From: Vermamoeba vermiformis
Lineage: Eukaryota > Tubulinea > Echinamoebida
NCBI GenBank assembly: GCA_045837725.1
Contig: JBEWZL010000243.1
Location: forward strand, 62,001 to 126,000
Length of the DNA stretch: 64,000 nt
Reading direction: 5' to 3'
Under the pieces are notes generated by a model. The model did no database searches, was not told the origin of the DNA, and worked only from the letters and a program-made list of their open reading frames with translations. Positions 1 to 12,668 of the stretch are shown in pieces (the first letter of the stretch is position 1; every line of letters begins with the position of its first letter). The translations under genes were made by a program, and so were the position numbers.

Positions 1-896
1 TCAAGTTCTACGACTTGCGCACGGGAAAATCAATTAAAGTTTTGAAAACTTCGCGATCAGGAGTACGTTCATGAATGAAAATAGACCTAAAATAGAGCTA
101 CAAGGAGCTAATTACGTCATTAATAGAATACGCGCTGCACGTGGAGCAAAGACGGCAAATTATTTTTGTTCGTGTCAACTTCAGGTCACGTGATCGCGAC
201 ACCGTTCAATCCAAACAACACAGAGCCCGTGCCTTCAATGTCGTATTCAGCCACTGCTTCACCGATCTATGCCGTGGAGACTGACCCTAGTTCAAAGTAC
301 GTAACGCTTGCTGCCGTCTTACTGCTGAAAATTAACTTATTTACTTCAGATATTTTGCTTTGGGCTGCGGAGATTCATTAGCGAGCTTGTGGGAGATGCG
401 TGAAATGACTTGTTTGAGGACATTTGGCACCGGAGAGTACGTACTAGACACGATAAGTTTTAAGAAAAAAACGCTATCATATCAGACCTTGGCAATATGG
501 AAGCCAATGATATTCTTCGTGTTACTGACCTGCTTTGCAGCACTGAAGTTCGATGCACGAGTTTCAGCGGTGACGGACAAGTACTGGCTGTAGGATATGA
601 AGACGGTTTGATTGAATTGGTACGTCCCTAATATTATGAGCGCGTCCTGAAGTTAATGAAATTAACCATCGATGAATTTTTTTAGCACCACGTTGAGAGC
701 GGTGAAAAATTACACGAGTTTAAGAGTGACGTTGATTTGTGCGACTTGGCGTGGCACCCGAAGAACTTGCAATTAGCTTTTATTGGTGAGGACCGCGAGG
801 GACGACGAGACGTAAGCACTTAGTTCATTAGTATATCTATATTCATACCGTTGTTAATCTTTGGTATTCTAGGGCACACTGAGAATTTGGAGCTAA
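1..896 (+). CDS. THOC3: THO complex subunit 3 (THOC3/TEX1-like), 3' part
   Basis: This is the C-terminal part of a WD40 protein of the THO/TREX complex, which couples transcription to nuclear mRNA export. The 5' end lies outside the window. Exons read in order FYDLRTGKSIKVLKT, then SYSATASPIYAVETDPSS, then YFALGCGDSLASLWEM, then TSFSGDGQVLAVGYEDG, then CDLAWHPKNLQLAFIGED, ending GTLRIWS and TAA at 894-896. The YFA-G-D-L-SLW block and the AWHPK-LAF block match the order and spacing of the last blades of animal THOC3. Introns are short with GTACGT or GTAAGC donors, for example after position 619 and after about 811. The family call rests on remembered human THOC3 sequence and I consider it likely. 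Another WD40 protein is the main alternative. Confidence 0.8.
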
Positions 897-1046
897 GATG
901 TAAAGTAGCAGATAAACAGTGATTTAATTAGATAAGTTTGCATCAGCGATGATGTACACGTTGTGAAATTTTACCAATTATGATATGGGCTTAGCCGGTC
1001 GTGAACACTGTGTGCCTTTTCACTGAAGATTTTGGGGTGACAAGTT

Positions 1047-4000
1047 TCAATCCTTCTCTTCTTTTTCGACGTCCATTTGATCGTCACCATTTTCATCCTC
1101 GTCATTGTTATTGTTGGATTTCTTCTTTGTACTTTTCTTCGGTGCTTTTTTCTTCGGTGCGGGCTTCTTTTTCTTAGTGCCATTCGCATTAGTTGGGTCA
1201 TTTGTAGTATTGTCATTTTCTGCTCCGTTTTCAGCATTGTCTTCTTTACGCTCATTCGTGTTGTTTTGGATCTCAAGCGATTGTTTCAGATCCGCTGCTG
1301 ATATTCCTGAGAAGCTGCTCGACTTGCCTAATTTGGCAATTCTGTTGGTACTCGCTCGCACTTCGTTCTCGTCACGAGGTTTCCACGTTTCAGGATTGTA
1401 CTCGATCAGTCCATCCAATGGCATGTTGTTTCTCTTCAAATAGTTTGCGTGTTCGAATGTGTCTTTGAAAAGAATTCGCACCACTGTGATTTGTTTTGTT
1501 TGACCTTGACGGTATGCACGACCAATCGCTTGAGTCTCGAAGCTTTCTTGGTTATGTGCAGGAGGATCTAAGAGGGACTAGCGTTAGTTTGAATTTTAAG
1601 ATCGTAGTGTCCTGATTGACTATTTTCGTAGAAAAATTATCGTTGCATTGGCTTTTGTGGACTGTTGTCTGAAACGTACCTAATAACAATACGTGCGTCG
1701 CTTCAATCATGTTCGTGCCTGCTGAGTTTTCTTGACTGTCCATCATGATCACTTTGAACGCTGCCATTTCTTTCTTGAAGTCTTCGATGGCTTGGACTTT
1801 GGTATTGGCGTTGCTAAACAATAAAATCAGTACTTGTTGGTGAAAAATTTTGATTGACTTGTTTTACCCGCGAACTGAAGTCGTCATGATGCCGTACTCG
1901 TTCAGTAACATTTCCAAGTACAAGTAGCGCGTCTTAGAAAGAAAGAGTTAAGTAAGGACCAGTAAAGATGTAGATTTAGATCGCATTTTTACCATTGAAA
2001 AGATAATAACACGACTGTTGGGCTTCTCTTTGAACAGTTTCTTGAGATAAGCGAGCATTCCAGCAACTTTGGAGCCGTAGCGCTGTTGAAGGGAAACGAA
2101 TTCTTTTTCTTCGCCCGTTTTGGCCTAAGTAAGTGGCGTTAATTAGCAGAAATATGCATATTTATAAAGCTACTGGCGACTTACTCGAACAACTTTTTCA
2201 GGCAAGGTTTGGATCTGCGATAAAAAAAGCGTTAATTCTTGGAATTTCCGCAAGATATAATACCACGTAATGTACTGCACCTCTTGTTCAAGAATTTCAA
2301 TGCCGTTTCGCATAGTATTGACGATTTTTCGATTGAATTCAGCCCTGACGTTCAAGTATTCGAGATGACTTTCAAGCGCTTTCTTTCTAGATGCGTTTTG
2401 TTCCAATGCGTGTTCCTGGCGGGCTACACGCAACTGTTCGTCAGCTGCATTGGCTCGCAGGGTCTGTTGGGTAATACGTTCCTGTACGTAAAACAAAGGT
2501 TAGGTACGGCGTTACGTTGAGTTCCGGATGTACCTTCAGATTTGCCAGCTTAATTGTTGCTACCGATTTTAATCCTTTATGATAGGTGAAAGTGACGCAG
2601 GCGTGATAGGGATCGCGTGTTGTCTCGTAGCTTTCATTGAAGTAAATTGCTCGTTCAATAGGCGAAAGTTCAACGTAATGAACGTCATCCACTGTTTCGG
2701 GAACGGTGATTTCGTCTTTCACTGAATCTTTGGTGTTGCGCCACAAGTAGTCTCGGTAGATTAGCTCTGCTCTATAGTACCTACAAAAAAATTAGTAAGA
2801 TTAGATAATTTCGAAGAATTTTCGGTTAACGTACCCGATTGTGTTTTTGAGCGGTGGTAGGCATAAGAAGTGAAAGAGGTTTCCTGATCCAAAAGGAGTT
2901 GCAGAAACAAACCATTTGCTGCGACCCCACACATTCTTCGACAGATCGATGACAGCGTAGCGATGCAAACAGAACTCTTTGCTTGACTGGTGACCTTCGT
3001 CAAACACCACGCGGTGAAAGAAGAAGTGTTCGATGATTGGGGCCTTCACTTCACTGAAATTTTGATTTGTACGTAATTCTTCAAGCGCTTGTTTGACGTT
3101 ATTGTTCCGTTCTACTTCCGTGAGAGTGCCTTTAGTTCTTCGACTGGGCAAGCAGACGTATTTGAGCGACGCAAACAGCTCATAGACGCACACAATCACG
3201 TCGTATTGCGATCGAAAGTCTTCGTACGTGCATTTCTTCAAGTCTTCGTAATTAGCTACGAGAAGTACGCTCAAATTCGTGGCGCGTGTAATTTCATCGT
3301 GCCATTGCTTTGATATGTGCTCAGGACACATAATTAGCGTTGACTTTGAGGCTATCAGCACCGGATGTGGTTCGAGCTCGGACTTCGGAGGTGCCGCCAA
3401 AACGAGGCCCAGCACTATTGAACGTATTATAAATAAATACATAGCAAGAAATAGCCACCGGATTACCTTCAAACGTCTTGCCAAGTCCAACATCGTCAGC
3501 CAATATTCCACCACGGATTTGTTCTTTGTGAAGGTGTTGATGAAGATTGCGTGGATGAACAATTTTTTGATTGATAGGATCGAAATATACTGCTGAGCCT
3601 TTCCAACGAATGGCAGAGGTGTAGATTACATCTAAACTGAACGGTTAAAGGTCTCCGGATCGGAATGGATCTTGTTTCGTACCTTGCCCAATTTGATCTT
3701 CAACTGACTTCATCCACGTGATTGCATCGAGTTGATATTTGTAAATATTAATGTCCTCTTTGAATCCGTCTGGTTGTCTTTGCGGTACGGTAGATTTCTG
3801 ATAGCCAAAGTGGGTTGGTTTTTTTACATTGTTTTTGCATGCAATGTACTTACCAATGGCCTATTCACGAATGTTGGTTGTCCGGTGGAAGCTGTCACCG
3901 ATGATTCATTCCACTCTGTGCTAATCTGCCGCAATAAAGTATCGGCGTTCGGAATGGTTTTGCAATTTTGTTCTAACACCATAGAATTCAAACTAGAAAT

Positions 4001-4862
4001 CGATTAATTACTAATTATTTTAATAATAAGACTTTCTGCAAATATGTCCATGATAGTTAATTAAAGGGGTCACTCACACTTTGAGATTGATGTGCAATTT
4101 GACTCTCCAAGTTCGCAGTCCATCAATGACCTCCCTTCGCCTTATAATGTTATTGCGCTGCTCAATCGTATACTTCCATAATAATGCATTGTTTCTCTTG
4201 TTGAAATCGAAATCTGTCTCGTAAGGGAAAGCGGCAATGGCTACAAGAGTATCTTGATCATCGTACATGTACTGCAATTAGTTAGTATATTATATAAATG
4301 GTATAATTATAGACTAAATAAAGTGCGCTCAATTCACGTAAAAGTTCAAATAAACTGAAGTTCAATAAATTGACGGTCATAAGATTCGATTATCGTAGGA
4401 GGTTATTATTCGATAACACCAAATATATTTTTGAATATGCGTGCTTACTGCCATAAGGGACCCTTCCTTCTTTGACTGGATCCTGACGGGTGTTCCTGAG
4501 TGAACCGGATCTGATTGCCACAATTTCAGCTCTTCAATTTGTTCTTCTAAATCCAAATGCGCATAATCTTTGAGTCTTTTGTTGCGTTGGAAGTGATACG
4601 CGGCTGGAAATTCAACGGCAGTAAGTTCTGTTACAAACGTCCAATGGAACTCATCGCGTTGGCCGACTCGATACCATTGACGACAAGTCATCGTACATTG
4701 CACGATATCTGAACGTTCGAGTTGACGCAGGAGTTGGAGAACGAGCTCATCTGGAAGTTGATTTTCTTCTCTTGAGTCGTATTTAAGGTCCAATTTCATT
4801 TTCTTTGGTGCCTTTTCATCAACAGAAGGCGTTTCGATTTTTCTTTTGGTTCCTCGAGGCAT
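1047..4862 (-). CDS. F-box/SNF2-family ATPase, tandem copy A
   Basis: Multi-exon gene starting at the ATG at 4860-4862 (MPRGTKRKIE) and ending TGA near 1047. The order is: a basic N-terminus with NLS-like KRK, an F-box (LPDELVLQLLRQLE...CRQWYRV) in the first exon, an uncharacterised segment, then the SNF2 motor. Motor motifs visible are Walker A DDVGLGKT (near 3490), motif Ia LIMCPEHISKQWHDE, a DEGH box (FDEGHQSS), motif III SATPF, a C-lobe RVIIFSM segment, NSAGTNMIEATHVLLL and the motif VI QAIGRAYRQGQ box. DEGH rather than DEAH is typical of Rad5/Rad16/HLTF-type SNF2 proteins. The tail is acidic, then lysine-rich (about residues in 1050-1250). An F-box plus SNF2 motor suggests an SCF adaptor acting on chromatin or DNA-bound proteins; this is inference. 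Copy B lies directly upstream at 5323-9015. Confidence 0.85.
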
Positions 4863-5030
4863 CGTTGATTAATGAGGAACGTTGCAAGTTGTGTGTCAAC
4901 GGATCTGAACTCTCTACTATAAATTAGTTAAAAATGCTGTTAAAATAATATTTTAAAAAAGAGGAAGGATTATTTGCGTCAATTTATTGACTGATCGAGT
5001 CAAATCCGAAGTCAGAAAAAAATAAGACAC
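4863..5030 (-). promoter_or_regulatory. Duplicated upstream region of F-box/SNF2 copy A
   Basis: The sequence just upstream of the copy A start is nearly repeated upstream of copy B (9016-9175). The shared part includes two nested inverted repeats: GTCAATTTATTGAC-like at 4978-4991 and TTGACT-GATCG-AGTCAA at 4987-5003. The promoter was therefore duplicated with the gene, and the palindromic core is the best candidate for a regulatory element. No factor is identified. Confidence 0.5.
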
Positions 5031-5322
5031 TGATCTGCAGTGGACTAAATTTCACAATACCTGAGTCGTGGTTAAGAGGCTTGTTACGTAGTGCAAAGAT
5101 AAATTGCCGTTCTTATATTAAAATATCCGGCTTTTTTCTGTTGTGCCCACACAGTTTCGGGCACCCGAAAGTCAGTTTTCCGCATTTAAATGTTAGCAGA
5201 AAAAAAAGTCGGGTTTAATAGAATTAATTGAGAATCGACCCTTTATTTAGATATTTATTGCCTAATCTCAATAAATTAATAAACGTTAAATCCATTTGTT
5301 AAACGGATCCTATCGGTTGTTT
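5031..5322. other. Spacer between F-box/SNF2 copies
   Basis: AT-rich spacer holding the remaining upstream sequence of copy A and the 3' flank of copy B. No ORF with coding character, RNA gene or repeat beyond A/T runs was seen. Confidence 0.6.
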
Positions 5323-8300
5323 TTAGTTTTTCGTCTTTCGAGTAACTCGCTTTGCTCCTTTCCGCGAGGCTAATTTGACTGGCTCTTCATTTTCCTTCTT
5401 ATTGTCAACGTCATCACCGTTTAGATTAGCGCTGCCATCATTTTCCGCTCCGTTTTCAGCATTATCTTCTTTGCGTTCATTCGTGTTGTTTTGTATCTCG
5501 AGTGATTGTTTCAGATCCGCTGCTGATATTCCTGAGAAGCTGCTCGACTTGCCTAATTTGGCAATTCTGCTCGGAGTTGTGTCCCTAACTTCGTTGTGAT
5601 GAGGTTTCCACGTCTCAGGATTGTACTCGATCAGTCCATCCAATGGCATGTTGTTTCTCTTCAAGTAGTTTGCGTGTTCGAAGGTGTCTTTGAAAAGAAT
5701 TCGCACCACTGTGATTTGTTTTGTTTGACCTTGACGGTATGCACGACCAATGGCTTGAGTCTCGAAACTTTCTTGGTTACGTGCAGGAGGATCTAAGAGG
5801 GACTAGCGTAGCATGAATTTTAGGATCGTATTGTGGTGTTAGTAAGGGTGTAGCAATAAGATACGCATGATGGTTAAACGAGTGATTTCACTTCGTTTTG
5901 CTACGATTGCCAAATTAGGAAATCCACGTCGAATGATTTGAGATAAAAAATTCAATGGAAGCATACCTAGTAACAATACATGCGTCGCTTCAATCATGTT
6001 CGTGCCTGTTGAGTTTTCTTGACTGTTCATCATGATCACTTTGAACGGCGCCATTTCTTTCTTGAAGTCTTCGATGGCTTGGATTTTGGTATGAACATCA
6101 CTAAACAATAAAATTGCATTAGTTGAGGGTTGGTTTCATTAATGAGTGTACAATCATACCCGCGAACAGAAGTCGTCATAATGTCGTGCTCATTCAATAA
6201 CGTCTCCAGGTACTTATAGCGATTCTGAATCCAATAATAATGTTAATATGAGAACTAACGTTTGAAGTATTTACCAATGAGAATATAATAACACGACTGT
6301 TGGGCTTCTCTTTGAACAGTTTCTTGAGATAAGCGAGCATTCCAGCAACTTTGGAGCCGTAGCGCTGTTGAATTCTAATGAATTCTTTTTCTTCGCCCGT
6401 TTTGGCCTAAGTAACCATATTAGCAAATATTAATCACACTAGCAGATATTAACGTACTTGAGCGAGTTTTTCGGGCAAGGTCTGGATCTTCAATACAAAA
6501 TCATTATTAGGAGGTTTCGAAAAAAAAGGCACGTGGTTTACCTCTTGTTCGAGAATTTCAACGACATTTTGTCGAGTATTAGCAATTCTGCGGGCATTAT
6601 CTGCCTTCTCAAGCAATCTCTCCATCTGAAGCTCAAGCGCTTTCTTTTTTGACTTGCTTTGTTCCGCATTGAGCGCCTGACGAGCTGCATGCACTGCTTG
6701 TGCAGCATCAACATTGCTTGCTTTGAAATATTCAATGTTATTCTGCAAATAAGGGATTACTAACGTCTTGAAACCAAACGTTTACGTACCCGCAGTCGCT
6801 GAAGTTGTGCTTTTGCGACCGATTTTAATCCAGTTTCATAAGTAGATGTGCAACAACATATGTAGTAAGATGAATAGCCACTAAAGTAGAGTGCTCGTTC
6901 AATAGGCGAAAGTTCAACATAATGAACGTCATCCACTGTTTCAGGAACGGTGATTTCGTCTTTCACTGAATCTTTTGTGTTGCGCCACAAGTAGTCTCGG
7001 TAGATTAGTTCGCGTTGATAGTCCCTACAAAAAAATTAGTTTCATTACGGAGTTTCGAATGCAAATGAGCGTACTTGGCCTCTTTAGTTGGCGTTTGTAG
7101 GCATAAAAAGTGATGAAATATGTTCTTCTCTGCCTTGGAGTTGTGGTCTTCAATAGGAGTTGCAGAAACGAACCATTTGCTGCGACCCCACACATTCTTC
7201 GACAGATATACTTCTTCGTTTTTCAATCGGAGTGGTACGTTTGACTGGTGACCTTCATCAAACACCACGCGATGAAAGAAGAAGTGTTCGATGATCGGAG
7301 ATGTCTCGGCACTGAAATTCTGATTTTGATTTGTACGTAACTTTTCAAGCGCTTGTTTGACGCTAGCATTTCGTTCTTTTTCTGTTAGGTTGGGATGTGC
7401 TCTATTTCTGGGCAAGGATGCATACTTAATCGACGAGAATATTTCGTAGACGCACACAATCACGTCGTATTGTGATCGAAAGTCTTCGTACGTGCGTTGC
7501 AACAAAGTATCAACGTCACTCACTAGCAGCACACTTAAGTTTGTTGCACGTGTAATTTCATCGTGCCATTGCTTTGATATGTGCTCAGGACACATAATTA
7601 GCGTTGACTTTGAGGCGATCAGAACTGGATGTGGTTCGATCTCGGACTTCGGAGGCACTGCGAGCACAAGACCAAGTACTACAAGAATTCAGTTAGTACA
7701 TTATATGTCAAAGTAGGTCTATACCTTCAAACGTCTTGCCAAGTCCAACATCATCAGCCAATATTCCACCACGGATTCGTTCTTTGTGAAGGTGTTGATG
7801 AAGATTGCGTGGATGAACGATTTTTTGATTGATAGGATCGAAATATACTGCTGAACCTTTCCAACGAATAGCAGAGGAATAGATTACATCTAAATTGACT
7901 GTTAGGTAAAGGTCGTTCCCTCGGATCCGATCCGATCTGATTTCATACCTTGACCAATTTGATCTTCGACTGATTTCATCCACGTAATTGCATCGAGTTG
8001 ATATTTGTAAAGATTGATGTCTTCTTTGAATCCGTCTGGTTGTCGTTGCGGTACAGTAGATTTCTAATTAAAGATAATGACGTTAGCCAAACAGATGACT
8101 GTTTGTACGGAAAAATGGTAAATACCAATGGCCTATTTGTAAAAGTAGCTAAGCCCTTCATTCTAATGTATTCTTGTGCAGACGATTCGCTCCAATCTAT
8201 CAAAAGTTTGAGTAGCAAATTACTCTCGTTCGGAATGACTGTAAAATTTTGGTCTAACACCATCCAATCTAATCTATCAACAAAAATTATTAATAACGTC

Positions 8301-9015
8301 GATACGGCATAGGCCATAGTCTAACTTACACTTTGAGATTGAGATATAACTTCACGCTCCAACATCGTCGCTCTGCAGGCTGTTTTTTATCTTCATCGCT
8401 GACGTTGCACTGCTCAATAGTGTATTTCCACAGGTGTTCGTTGTTTTTGTCGTTGAAATCAAATTGCTCATAAAATTCATATTTGGCGATGGCCACGAGG
8501 TTGTCATTAGCGTCAAACATGGACTAAAATATCATAATTAATTTAAACACTGACGCAGTAGGTAAAATAGTAGGATAGAATATTATTAGAATATTTACCA
8601 GGGTAATGCCAAGGGGTTCCTTCTTTGACTGGATCCGGACGGGTGTTCCTGAATGAACTGGATCTGATTGCCACCGCTCTAACTCTTCGATTTTTTGGTC
8701 TAAAGTTAAACGTAGGTTTTTTGGTGGTTTTTTGACGCGTTGAATATAATAGGCCTTTGGCTTCTCCCGAAGTTGGAGTTCTGCTATGAAAGTCCAATGG
8801 AACTCATCACGTTGGCCTACTCGATACCATTGACGACAAGTCATCGTATATTGCACGATATCTGAACGTTCGAGTTGGCGCAGGACTTGGAGAACGAGCT
8901 CATCTGGAAGTTGATTTTCTTCTCTCGAGTCGTATTTAAGGTCCAATTTCATTTTCTTTGGTGCCTTTTCATCAGCGGAAGGTGTTTCGATTTTTCTTTT
9001 GGTTCCTCGAGGCAT
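5323..9015 (-). CDS. F-box/SNF2-family ATPase, tandem copy B
   Basis: Close paralogue of the downstream copy A, starting at the ATG at 9013-9015 with the same MPRGTKRKIE N-terminus and F-box (LPDELVLQVLRQLE, CRQWYRV). It keeps Walker A DDVGLGKT (near 7770), the QWHDE motif Ia, DEGH box (FDEGHQS), SATPI motif III, GTNMIEATHVLLL motif V and an arginine-finger region reading into VRILFKDTFEHANY. The C-terminus is shorter than in copy A and ends RKGAKRVTRKTKN. Exon-intron order is the same as copy A. Exons are highly similar while many introns and a coiled-coil region (6449-6748) have diverged, so the duplication is recent but not fresh. Role inferred as an SCF-linked SNF2 ATPase; substrate unknown. 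Confidence 0.85.
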
Positions 9016-9175
9016 CGTTGATTAATGAGGAACGTTGCAAGTTCTGTGTCAACGGGATCTGAGCTCTTTGCCAAAATCGAATTAATATGCTGTTAAAATA
9101 ATATTTTAAAAATAAAGAGGTATTATTTGCGTCAATTTATTGACTGATCGAGTCAAATCCGAAGTCAAAAAAGAA
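9016..9175 (-). promoter_or_regulatory. Duplicated upstream region of F-box/SNF2 copy B
   Basis: Counterpart of 4863-5030. The same order of blocks is present: a conserved stretch next to the start codon, an A/T run, then GTCAA-TTTA-TTGAC (9131-9144) overlapping TTGACT-GATCG-AGTCAA (9140-9156). Conservation of the nested inverted repeat in both copies, in spacer that otherwise drifts, hints at function. Confidence 0.5.
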
Positions 9176-9887
9176 ACAAAATCTGTGTGTCAAGAAGAAA
9201 AGTGGGTAATCCACTGTACCTTTTTCAGGTGTGGTTATGTGGCTCTTGTAGCACTAACTAGGCTCATTTTGGATTGGGACCGGCGCCTGCCAATTTTTAA
9301 CAAATTAAAGTTGAGAAAAATTCGCTCATTTACGCAATATTGACTAATAATACCACCATACTATGGCATTATTTATTTTCTCGAGAGGCCAACCGTCGAA
9401 TTGCGATTAACGTGCAAGCCTGTGTCCACAAGCGGATGGTGCACGAACTCACCTTTAAAATAAAATAACAAAATAATTTATCTGATAACACGTTAAAAAT
9501 GTGCACTAAGGAGAAGGCAAAAGACGTAGAGAACAATGCACGAAAAAAAAACGGGCAGATACCTCGGCGATCGAGCTACGGCCAGGAAAAAATCAAGGTG
9601 GGGGCTGTGAACTGTAAATTGTTTTAATTATAGCCTAAATCTATTTGATTTTTAGGTGGCTTTTCAACAAGATTCCAATTTGTTTTCCTTCGCATCTGTT
9701 TAGGAACGGTGGGACGTGGCAGTTTATCTTGTTGTATTCTCAGACCTTCCTGTGATCCTTTAGATGCCTAAGTATAAATATATGCGCATTTGTGACAATC
9801 ATTTCAATTCAAAACAAGCATCTTAGCGTACTACAACAAATTCGAACCCAAATCCACAACAAATTTTATCTTAACGTCAATCTCATC
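9176..9887. other. Divergent intergenic region
   Basis: Spacer between the minus-strand SNF2 copy B and the plus-strand F-box gene. It holds short ORFs without family features and an AT-rich TATA-like stretch (AAGTATAAATATATG, about 9770-9784) roughly 105 bases before the next ATG, a plausible core promoter for the F-box gene. Nothing else was recognised. Confidence 0.4.
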
Positions 9888-11252
9888 ATGGATAATAATA
9901 ATAACGAAGTAAATAATATTACCACTCAAATCAAGTCATTATCAATGGAGAATTTGCCCGAACAAGTTGTCTCAGAAGTATTTCAATATCTTGACACTCA
10001 AGGTACGCACGAATAATACACTGTTAAGATTATTAATTGATTTATGGCAATTATTAACTTCTTTTGGCGTGCAGATCTGAATAAAATGGCCCAAGCTAGT
10101 CATGACTGGAAATCGATGACAGAAAATGATACGTTGCTCCGTCATATTAATTGCATCAGAATTGACGGTAAAAATATTGAAGCCAATCATAACGTGACAC
10201 GTGGCATCAAATACTGCGATAAGTAAGTTCGAGCGATCTGGATTTGGTCCGGTGGTAGTTAAAGTCTTTTTTCTAGGTTGATCCTTAATAAGTGCACTAT
10301 CAGCAGCAAAAAGTTCAGAAATATTTTGAAAGAAGTTGGCGGGAAAATGAAGTCTATTCAAATTATCGACAGTTATTTCACCGATAATAATTTCAACAGA
10401 ATTTTTCAGTACAGTAAGTACTCGATGATAATATAATTATACAGATTATTAACTATGCTAGTAGTCGCTGAACATTGTCCTATGATCGAATCTATCGAAA
10501 TCATTTCTACTAGCTCTGAAAAGTTCGATCTGTACAAAGAAGCAGATCTGGAACCGTTGCTCGATTGTCCCAATTTGCATACGATCAAAATCGATGGTTT
10601 GCAACATAGAGACTTCAAAATCATTAAGAAACTCTTAAAGAAAGTTTGGAAGTTCGAATACACGTTCGCTGGATCTGAGCACTTGAACCAATACGACTAT
10701 TTACGGATCACGTACTGCCCGACCCGAAACGCTATCTACTATTGCGATTATGAGAGTACCAATTTTCAATGGAGAAATTATCAAATATTTCCAGAACCGA
10801 AAGACGACGGCAGTGGTAGAGAACCGTAAGCAGATCGGTCGATCTGACCAAATCCATTTTTTTCAACCGGCTAATAATTCTTATAATCACAGAGGGCTCG
10901 TCAATTTTTATCCTGAAAATAAGTTCTATAATTTTCAAGGCTCGTTCAAGGCTAACACGTACGAAGTCATCGATATTAATGAATACGAGAAGACGATCAC
11001 TATTATGGATGACAACGGTATTACCGAAGAAATGAAGCCCACGCCTGAATTCTTCCAAGAAATTCTCGAAGAAATGAAAGAAAACGGCGAATGCTTCATT
11101 TCGTTGATTCACATCCACCAGAAGAACAAAGTAGCACCGTAAGTCACGAGAAATAATACTCATTCGGTATATTAATAGGTCTTTATAGGTACGATGAAAT
11201 TAATGGTACCATCGAGAATGGTATTATGAATCGTCCTCCTTACTGGAACTAG
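9888..11252 (+). CDS. F-box protein, divergent C-terminus
   Basis: Starts at the ATG at 9888 (MDNNNNEVNN) after a TATA-like element. An N-terminal F-box reads SMENLPEQVVSEVFQYLD then, after an intron, DLNKMAQASHDWKSM, matching the LPxEIL..IF..L / C..W pattern with the usual aromatic W. The rest (I-D-FTDNNFNRIFQY, then VAEHCPMIESIEI and CPNLHTIKIDGLQHRD) looks like irregular leucine-rich repeats. The last third is acidic and hydrophilic without a recognised domain. There are about six exons; the intron at about 10829-10892 carries GATCGGTCGATCTGA. The gene ends TAG at 11250-11252, immediately followed by a 20-bp palindrome. Inferred role: substrate receptor of an SCF ubiquitin ligase. Confidence 0.75.
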
Positions 11253-11253
11253 C

Positions 11254-11273
11254 GATCTGATCCGGATCAGATC
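11254..11273. repeat. Perfect 20-bp palindrome after F-box stop codon
   Basis: GATCTGATCC is followed directly by its exact reverse complement. It begins two bases after the TAG of the F-box gene. It is the most extended example of the dispersed GATCTG/GATCCG word seen through the window. It could act as a 3' processing or transcription-end element, or simply be an instance of the repeated word. Confidence 0.8.
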
Positions 11274-11500
11274 ACCTTAGATAGGTTTAGTTTTACACCT
11301 TTATTTAAAATAACCCACCATGTACATAGAATCATATTCACTATATAAAGATAACCAGATTTAGTTATAAGTTGGGCTTTCTGTTTCAAGGAGCGACTTG
11401 TGAAAACGAAGCAAATGAAATTTATTAGGCAAGAAGAGTAGAAACAAGAAAAAAAAATTAAGTAGTTTTAGTCCCAAAGTCTCCACTCTTATTAATAGTC

Positions 11501-12668
11501 TTATTGCAACAGGCCGCTCTCCTTGAGTTGCTTATAGCGCTCTTCAAGAGTGAGGTACTGCTTGCCAGTCAACTTCGTGTAGTCATCGCTGACTCGCGCC
11601 ATCATGCCCGAGCGAACAATCTCGTACAATTGCAGCGCTGCTTTGGCGAGGTCAGGAGGCATAACGGTAAGCAAGACTTTCTCCATTTCTTCAGTCGAGG
11701 GATTAACGAACTGGATCGGTCTTTGCAAAACTTCGGTCAGAGTTTTGGCAATCTCTGCGCCGCTCACGGCTCTTGGACCAGTAATTGCGTAAGATTTGCC
11801 CACGTGATCTTTCGGATTCAATAATACTGTTGCTGCAGCCTCACCGATGTCTTCGACCGAGACTTGGGTGTACACGCTGTCGCCAATTGGTTCGACGTAA
11901 ACACCTCCCTTGATCTCTTCCGCGTGGTACGTAACGACATTTTCCTGGAAAGTTCAATCGTTAAATTCTTCATTTCCTTTTATGTAAGTTTCGAGATCAC
12001 TTGATACTGACGGAAAAACGATATAACGCTATTTATAGTATTTCCAAGTGTTACTTACTTGGAACCAGCCCATTTGGATAAACGTCGTTGGAATGTTGTT
12101 GGAACGGATCTTGTTCTCGACCAAGCGGAACTCTGATGGCATGATGTACTGATGGTTTGGATCCATAGTGGTGCTATCGATGGTTCCAAACACAATCTGC
12201 TTCACGGCAGACTGTTTGACTTGATCGATGAAATCTGCAATCAGATGCGGCATGTTTACCGCTGGACCGTCCTTGGAGGGATTGGGAATTGTGACCCAAA
12301 GGTAGTCTACACCCTATAATAACAATGGTCGTTATTATATCATTGAATGTAAGTCAGTTATGAAGGTTTTCACTTTGTGCTTCCGGAAGCACATCCGAAG
12401 AGTAATTTTCTCAATTATTTACCAGTGGTCATATTTACGGAATCTATATAGGACTCACCTTAAGCGCATGTTCTACGCATTTCTTATCGCTGAAGTCGAA
12501 TTTGACGAACTCTGCGCCGTTCAGTATCAGATCCTGAATTTTGCTGTCAGATCTGGCTCCAACGAGAACGCGGTATTTGGACTTGTCGGCAAGGGCGAGC
12601 AAATGACGAGCGGTAGCATTGCTGGAGGTACCTGCCGCGGCAGTAATTAGAATGGTTGTCTTGTTCAT
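11501..12668 (-). CDS. NmrA-like NAD(P)-binding oxidoreductase, copy A
   Basis: Atypical short-chain dehydrogenase/NmrA-fold protein. I chose the ATG at 12668 (MNKTTILITAAAG) over an upstream in-frame ATG because the paralogue starts at the same place. The Rossmann glycine-rich turn is TAAAGTSSNATARHL, followed by GARSDSKI, the basic loop expected for NADP choice. Four exons follow: GVDYLWVTIPNPSKDG, then PHLIADFIDQVKQ and IPTTFIQMGWFQ, then ENVVTYHAEEI, TQVSVEDIGEAAATVLL and GKSYAITGP, typical of NmrA/NmrA-like proteins in which the substrate side is variable. It ends GLLQ and TAA. Members act as redox sensors or reductases; the substrate here is unknown. It is tandem with copy B upstream. 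Confidence 0.82.

Noticed and set aside
1077-1443. Hydrophobic plus-strand ORFs over the SNF2 tails
   Set aside because: They are antisense shadows of the Lys/Glu-rich C-terminal tails of copy A; the same happens in copy B.
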